Source: Streptomyces gobiensis
Lineage (GTDB): Bacteria > Actinomycetota > Actinomycetes > Streptomycetales > Streptomycetaceae
Assembly (NCBI RefSeq): GCF_021216675.1
Contig: NZ_CP086120.1
Span: 2,400,501 to 2,464,500, forward strand
DNA: 64,000 nucleotides
Reading direction: 5' to 3'
This document shows positions 60,400 to 64,000 of the stretch, piece after piece. Numbering within the stretch: position 1 is the stretch's first letter; each line of letters begins with the position of its first letter. The notes under the pieces were generated by a model, which was not told the DNA's origin, did not search any database, and saw only the letters and a list, made by a program, of their open reading frames with translations. The translations under genes and the position numbers were made by a program.

Positions 60400-61655
60400 G
60401 AGTCCTTTCCGAACGTGCTCTGTTCCCCGCCTGTCGAGCCAATCTGAATGGGCCTGCCTCCCGGTCCGTACGCGTTTCCGGTTTCCGGGTCGTAGGGAGC
60501 AACATACGTTGCCTGACCGGCCTGGCCAGCCTGGCCCCTGCCGGAGCTCTCCCCCCGGGGGGCGTTCTGGGCGCCGCGGACCGAGGTGCCGCTGCCGCGT
60601 GGCTCCGCGCACCGGGCGTTCGTGTTGGCCGGGCGGTCGCTGGTGTCCGAGGGGTCACGCCACTTCGTACCGCCGTAGCCCCGCTCGCAGGCGTGCGGCT
60701 CGGCCTGGCCGGCGACCAGTCCGAAGTGGGTGGTGCCGTCGCCCGGAAGCACCGTGTAGCTGCCGCTGACCGTGAGGGGGAGGGTGACCATGAACTGCTC
60801 GACACCGGGCAGCCGGGCCACGGTGACCTGGCCGCCGCTGATCAGATTGTTGACCAGTACGGGGATGGTCTTCTCGTTCGCCTTGACCAGGGAGTTCAGC
60901 TGGTACGAGGCCGAGGAGCCGCCCTTCATCAGCTTGCGGAAGTCCTTGTCGCTGGCCTTCAGCTGATCCGTGAGGAGTCCCAGATCGCGGGAGAAGGACT
61001 TGATCGCCGAGCCCTTGTCGATCTGGGTCTTCAGGACCTGCTCGGAGTCCTCGATCAGCGAGATGGTCTGGGGCAGCGACTCGGTGGCGGAGCCCACGAG
61101 CTTGTTGCCGGAGTCCACCATCTTGCTGAGATGCGGGCCGGTACCGGCGAAGGCCTTGCCCAGCTCATCGACGGTGACCCGGAGATCATCCTGGTCCACG
61201 GAGTTGGCCAGCCGGTCCAGGCTGCGGATCATTTCCGTGGTGGGCAGCGGCACCCGGGTGTCCTTGAGGCCGATGGTGCTGCCGTCCTTGAGTACCGGGC
61301 CGCCCCGGGTCCTGGGCTGCAGGTCCACATACTGCTCCCCCACCGCCGAGCGGTGCGCCACCACGGCGAGCGAATCCGTGGGGATGCCGGGGCCGTCTTC
61401 GAGCCGTAGCTCCACCGAGACCCCGCCGCTCTTCGTCAGCCGCAGCTCTCCTACGCGGCCCACGGGGACCCCTCGGTAGGTGACCTCCGCGCCCTCGAAA
61501 ATACCGCCGGAGTCGGCGAACTCGGCCCGTACGGAGTAGTCACGGCCCAGCACGGCGTCGGCGAGGCCGGCGTATTCCGAGGCGACATAGGTGACCCCGA
61601 CGGCGGTCACGGTGGCGAAGGCCATCAGCTGGACTTTGACCATACGAGTGATCAA
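60366..61655 (-). CDS. MCE-family protein, MceF-type
   Basis: A 429-residue lipid-transport subunit. An N-terminal membrane helix (VKVQLMAFATVTAVGVTYVA) is followed by the MlaD/MCE domain (LGRDYSVRAEFADSGGIFEG, AEVTYRGVPVGRVGELRLTK, AVGEQYVDLQPRTRGGPVLK), a long helical needle region and a low-complexity end with GQAGQAGQ from 9-bp repeats. TTG 61655 overlaps the upstream stop (TTGA) and has AAGGGGG at proper spacing; ATG 61643 is possible. Mce hexamers form a channel moving lipids or sterols with YrbE permeases and MceG ATPase. Confidence 0.91.
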   Translation of the reverse strand: MITRMVKVQLMAFATVTAVGVTYVASEYAGLADAVLGRDYSVRAEFADSGGIFEGAEVTYRGVPVGRVGELRLTKSGGVSVELRLEDGPGIPTDSLAVVAHRSAVGEQYVDLQPRTRGGPVLKDGSTIGLKDTRVPLPTTEMIRSLDRLANSVDQDDLRVTVDELGKAFAGTGPHLSKMVDSGNKLVGSATESLPQTISLIEDSEQVLKTQIDKGSAIKSFSRDLGLLTDQLKASDKDFRKLMKGGSSASYQLNSLVKANEKTIPVLVNNLISGGQVTVARLPGVEQFMVTLPLTVSGSYTVLPGDGTTHFGLVAGQAEPHACERGYGGTKWRDPSDTSDRPANTNARCAEPRGSGTSVRGAQNAPRGESSGRGQAGQAGQATYVAPYDPETGNAYGPGGRPIQIGSTGGEQSTFGKDSWRWLLVGPMA

Positions 61656-62959
61656 CGGAACAACCCCCTTGTCATCAGGTCGGCGAGCGACATGGAGACG
61701 CCGGAGGGATAGCTGGCGTTGGCGCCATCGCCGTACAGCGCGTAAGTCCCCGTGCACACCGGGGGACAGACCAGATCGGGTGAGTCCGGTCCCGAATCAC
61801 CGGGCGAGTCCGAGGGCGGGGAGGGGGTGACCAGGGGCATGTCCGGGGTACTGGGGGCGGACGGGGCGCCCGGGAGGTCGGGGAGACCGGGGTCGGGGAT
61901 GTCCGGGTTCTTGGGCTTCTTGGGGGTTTTTGGCGTCTTCGGGGACTTCTCGTCGTCGGTCATATTGCCGTAGACGCTCTCAAGGTCGAGGTCGGCCGTG
62001 GCCTTCAGATTGACGAAGTCGCCCTTGATGGCGTCGGTGACACCGCGCGGGAACGGGTAGGTGGTGAGCAGCTCCAGCGCGTTCGGCAGATCGCTGCCCG
62101 CCTTGTTCAGCTGGGTGAGGATCGGCTGGAGATGCTTGAGGTTGGCGACGAGATCCGCCCGGGAGGCGTTGATCACCTTGCTGCCGGTGGTGCCGAGCTT
62201 CGATATCGAGGTCAGCATCTTGGTGAGATTGCGGCGCTGGTCCGCCAGCACCTTCAGACCGTCCGGGATGGTGTCGACGGCGTCGGCGATGGTTTTCTTC
62301 TCCTTCGCCAGTGTCTTGGAGAGCTTGTCCAGACCCTCGATCGCGCGGACGATCTCATGGCGCTGTTTGTCGAGGCCGCCCAGGAAGGTGTTCAGCTCCT
62401 TGAGGAGTGACTTGATCCGGTCCTCGCGGCCTTCCATGGTGTTGTTCAGCTCTTTGGTGATCGTCTTGAGCTGGGCCACGCCACCGCCGTTGAGCAGGGC
62501 GGAGAGGGCGGAGAGGACTTCCTCGATCTCCGCGTTCCGGCTGCTGCGGGAGAGCGGGATACGGGAGCCGTCCGTGAGCCTGCCCTTGGGCTTCGCCTCC
62601 GGGGGCGCGGAGAGCGCGACGTACTTCTCGCCGAGGATGCTGGTTTGGCGCAGCTCGGCGACGGCGTTCTGAGGCAGCTTCACCGAGTCGGAAATGCGCA
62701 GCCGCGCGCGGGCGTGCCAGCCGGCCAGCTCGATCTTCTCCACGGTGCCCACGGTGACGTTGTTGACCTTCACCGTGGACTGGGGCACCAGGTCAAGTAC
62801 GTCCTGGAACTCCACGGTGACGCGGTAGGCGTCGCCGTCCGCGGCGGCGCCGCCGGGCAGCGGGATGTCGTGGAGGCCGTTGAAGCCGCAGCCGGTGAGC
62901 AGCAGGGTGCCGGTGGCCAGCCACAGGGCGGCGCGGTAGTGACGGCGGGATGGCTTCAT
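61652..62959 (-). CDS. MCE-family lipoprotein, MceE/LprK-type
   Basis: A 435-residue protein with a lipoprotein signal peptide, lipobox LTGC (ALWLATGTLLLTGCGFNG), the MCE domain (RVTVEFQDVLDLVPQSTVKV, NNVTVGTVEKIELAGWHARA, RQTSILGEKYVALSAPPEAK) and helical needle segments (LDKQRHEIVRAIEGLDKLSK). A Lys/Pro repeat (SPKTPKTPKKPKNPDIPDPG) precedes the C-terminus. It is the E-position subunit of the six-gene mce set and overlaps its neighbours on both sides (ATGA/TTGA). Confidence 0.92.
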   Translation of the reverse strand: MKPSRRHYRAALWLATGTLLLTGCGFNGLHDIPLPGGAAADGDAYRVTVEFQDVLDLVPQSTVKVNNVTVGTVEKIELAGWHARARLRISDSVKLPQNAVAELRQTSILGEKYVALSAPPEAKPKGRLTDGSRIPLSRSSRNAEIEEVLSALSALLNGGGVAQLKTITKELNNTMEGREDRIKSLLKELNTFLGGLDKQRHEIVRAIEGLDKLSKTLAKEKKTIADAVDTIPDGLKVLADQRRNLTKMLTSISKLGTTGSKVINASRADLVANLKHLQPILTQLNKAGSDLPNALELLTTYPFPRGVTDAIKGDFVNLKATADLDLESVYGNMTDDEKSPKTPKTPKKPKNPDIPDPGLPDLPGAPSAPSTPDMPLVTPSPPSDSPGDSGPDSPDLVCPPVCTGTYALYGDGANASYPSGVSMSLADLMTRGLFR

Positions 62960-64000
62960 GGCTTTGCCTCCAGGAGTCCGCCCAGGGTTTTGTCGGTGCC
63001 GGGCTCTGGCGGTTTCGGCAGGGAGTTGAAGAGGGGCTCCAGCTCCTTGCAGTCGGCGTTCTTGTCGGCCGTCCTGAGCAGCGAGCAGACCAGGGCGGCT
63101 GGGTCCGGGTCCTGGTGGTTGTCGCGGGTGTCGAGGGTGCCGGAAGAGGGGTTGTAGGCGTTCTGCAGGTTGGAGAGACCGGCGGGTGCGACGTCCATCA
63201 GCTCTTCGAGTGCGGAGCGCTGTTCCACCAGGACCTTGGTGACCTTGCTGAGGCCCTTGACGTCCTTGGTCAGGGCGTTCTTGTTCTCCTTGACGAAGAC
63301 GGCGACATCGGTCAGTGCGGCGGAGAGGTGCTTGATGGCCTTCCCCAGGTCCTTGCGCTCTCCGGCGAGCTGCTTGGAGACCTTGGCGAGGCTGTCGTTG
63401 AAGCGGCGGACGCTGTCGTCGTCGGCGGCCAGTGCCGCCGTGAACTTCTGGAGGTTTCCCACGGTGCCGAAGAGGTCCTGGCGGCCGTCCGAGAGGGTGG
63501 TGACGGCCTGCGAGAGGTCCTTGACCGTGCGGTGCAGCTGCTCGCCCTGGCCGTCCAGGTTGTCGGCGCTGACCCCCAGCAGCCTGGAGAAGGAGCCGTC
63601 CTTGTTGGCGCCGTCGGGGCCCAGTGCTTCCGCTGTCGTATGGAGGCTGTCGTAGACGCGTTCCAGCTCGACGGGGACCGCGGTGCGCTCCTCGGGGATG
63701 ACCGCGCCGTCGCTCAGCGCCGGGCCCTCGCGGTAGACCGGCAGGAGCTGGACGTAGCGGTCGCTGACCACCGAGGAGTTGATGATCGCGGCCTGGGCGT
63801 CGGCGGGGATCTTACGGTCGGCCGGGAGCTCCAGCTCCACCCTGACCCGCTTGCCCTGTGGGGTGATCCTCTTGACCTCACCGACCCGGACGCCAAGGAC
63901 CCGCACATCGGACCCGGGGTAGATACCGACGGTACGCGGGAAGTACGCGGTGACCTTGGTGGTGTCCTGCCGGGGCCAGAAGGCCACGGCGAGGCCGACG
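62956..64000 (-). CDS. MCE-family protein, MceD-type, 5' end beyond window
   Basis: The visible part is ~348 codons; the reading frame stays open through the right edge, with hydrophobic residues (VGLAVAFWP) from the membrane helix at the edge. The MCE domain (KVTAYFPRTVGIYPGSDVRV, LGVRVGEVKRITPQGKRVRV, SSVVSDRYVQLLPVYREGPA) and helical needle (LSQAVTTLSDGRQDLFGTVG) follow. The preceding mce genes and the yrbE permease genes should lie to the right, outside the window. Confidence 0.92.
   Translation of the reverse strand, partial: VGLAVAFWPRQDTTKVTAYFPRTVGIYPGSDVRVLGVRVGEVKRITPQGKRVRVELELPADRKIPADAQAAIINSSVVSDRYVQLLPVYREGPALSDGAVIPEERTAVPVELERVYDSLHTTAEALGPDGANKDGSFSRLLGVSADNLDGQGEQLHRTVKDLSQAVTTLSDGRQDLFGTVGNLQKFTAALAADDDSVRRFNDSLAKVSKQLAGERKDLGKAIKHLSAALTDVAVFVKENKNALTKDVKGLSKVTKVLVEQRSALEELMDVAPAGLSNLQNAYNPSSGTLDTRDNHQDPDPAALVCSLLRTADKNADCKELEPLFNSLPKPPEPGTDKTLGGLLEAKP

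Overview
The window is high-GC actinobacterial DNA, almost certainly a Streptomyces chromosome. The evidence is strong GC bias at third codon positions, GTG/TTG starts, an Lsr2 xenogeneic silencer, a TipAL-like MerR regulator, WhiJ/BldB-type regulator sets (XRE-DUF5753, DUF397, anti-sigma-like ATPases) and an mce operon. From memory, the gene order from clpC to the zinc-free ribosomal protein block matches the SCO3373-SCO3430 stretch of S. coelicolor. No alignment was run.

Layout. 1-2.7 kb: clpC (cut by the left edge), an uncharacterised gene, lsr2, an ArgA-type GNAT and a BlaI-type repressor. 2.8-9.8 kb: a small membrane protein, an uncharacterised gene, then a minus-strand vitamin/cofactor operon (DUF2520 Rossmann protein, panC, nadB, nadC, coaX) with overlapping stop and start codons, serving NAD, pantothenate and CoA synthesis. 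10-18.6 kb: a lysyl-phosphatidylglycerol synthase-like protein, two alpha/beta hydrolases, a betaine/choline-type ABC importer and a coiled-coil protein. 18.6-25 kb: an orphan NuoD, two bacterial-PH membrane proteins, a MidA-type methyltransferase and a NarL-type two-component pair. 25-32.8 kb: folate genes (folP, NTF2-like, folB, folK, DUF3180), folE, ftsH, hpt and tilS. 33-41 kb: a zinc metalloprotease-like protein, DacB, Ppa, a ThrE-type exporter, a DUF368 lipid-carrier translocase, a TipAL-like regulator and a LysE-type exporter. 41-46.5 kb is accessory: degraded regulator fragments, a PadR/glyoxalase-fold pair, an aldehyde dehydrogenase and a WhiJ-like locus. 46.7-49.5 kb: the zinc-starvation block (ArsR, rpsR, CobW-like, rpmE, rpmG, Zur-type box, rpmB, rpsN). 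49.7-52.7 kb: a DUF3048 protein and an ABC exporter behind a MerR-type promoter. 52.7-59.2 kb: a second accessory stretch with an ATPase, XRE plus three tandem DUF397 genes, an IS3 remnant, an APH-fold kinase, two Cys-rich proteins and a small-protein/DUF6879/XRE operon. 59.2-64 kb: the 3' end of an mce lipid-transport operon, running off the right edge.

Three patterns cross the window. (1) A composite palindromic intergenic repeat occurs five times, and one copy encodes the C-terminus of a real protein. (2) Several genes have a -10 hexamer (TACGCT, TAATAT, TATAGT) only 6-7 nt before the start codon, as expected for leaderless mRNAs. (3) Short 9-bp tandem repeats are embedded in frame in many genes. 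The strongest candidates for under-described biology are the WhiJ-like loci with a shared ATGCACGTGC motif, the CobW-family protein without a P-loop, and the kinase plus Cys-tailed protein cluster at 55.3-57.2 kb.
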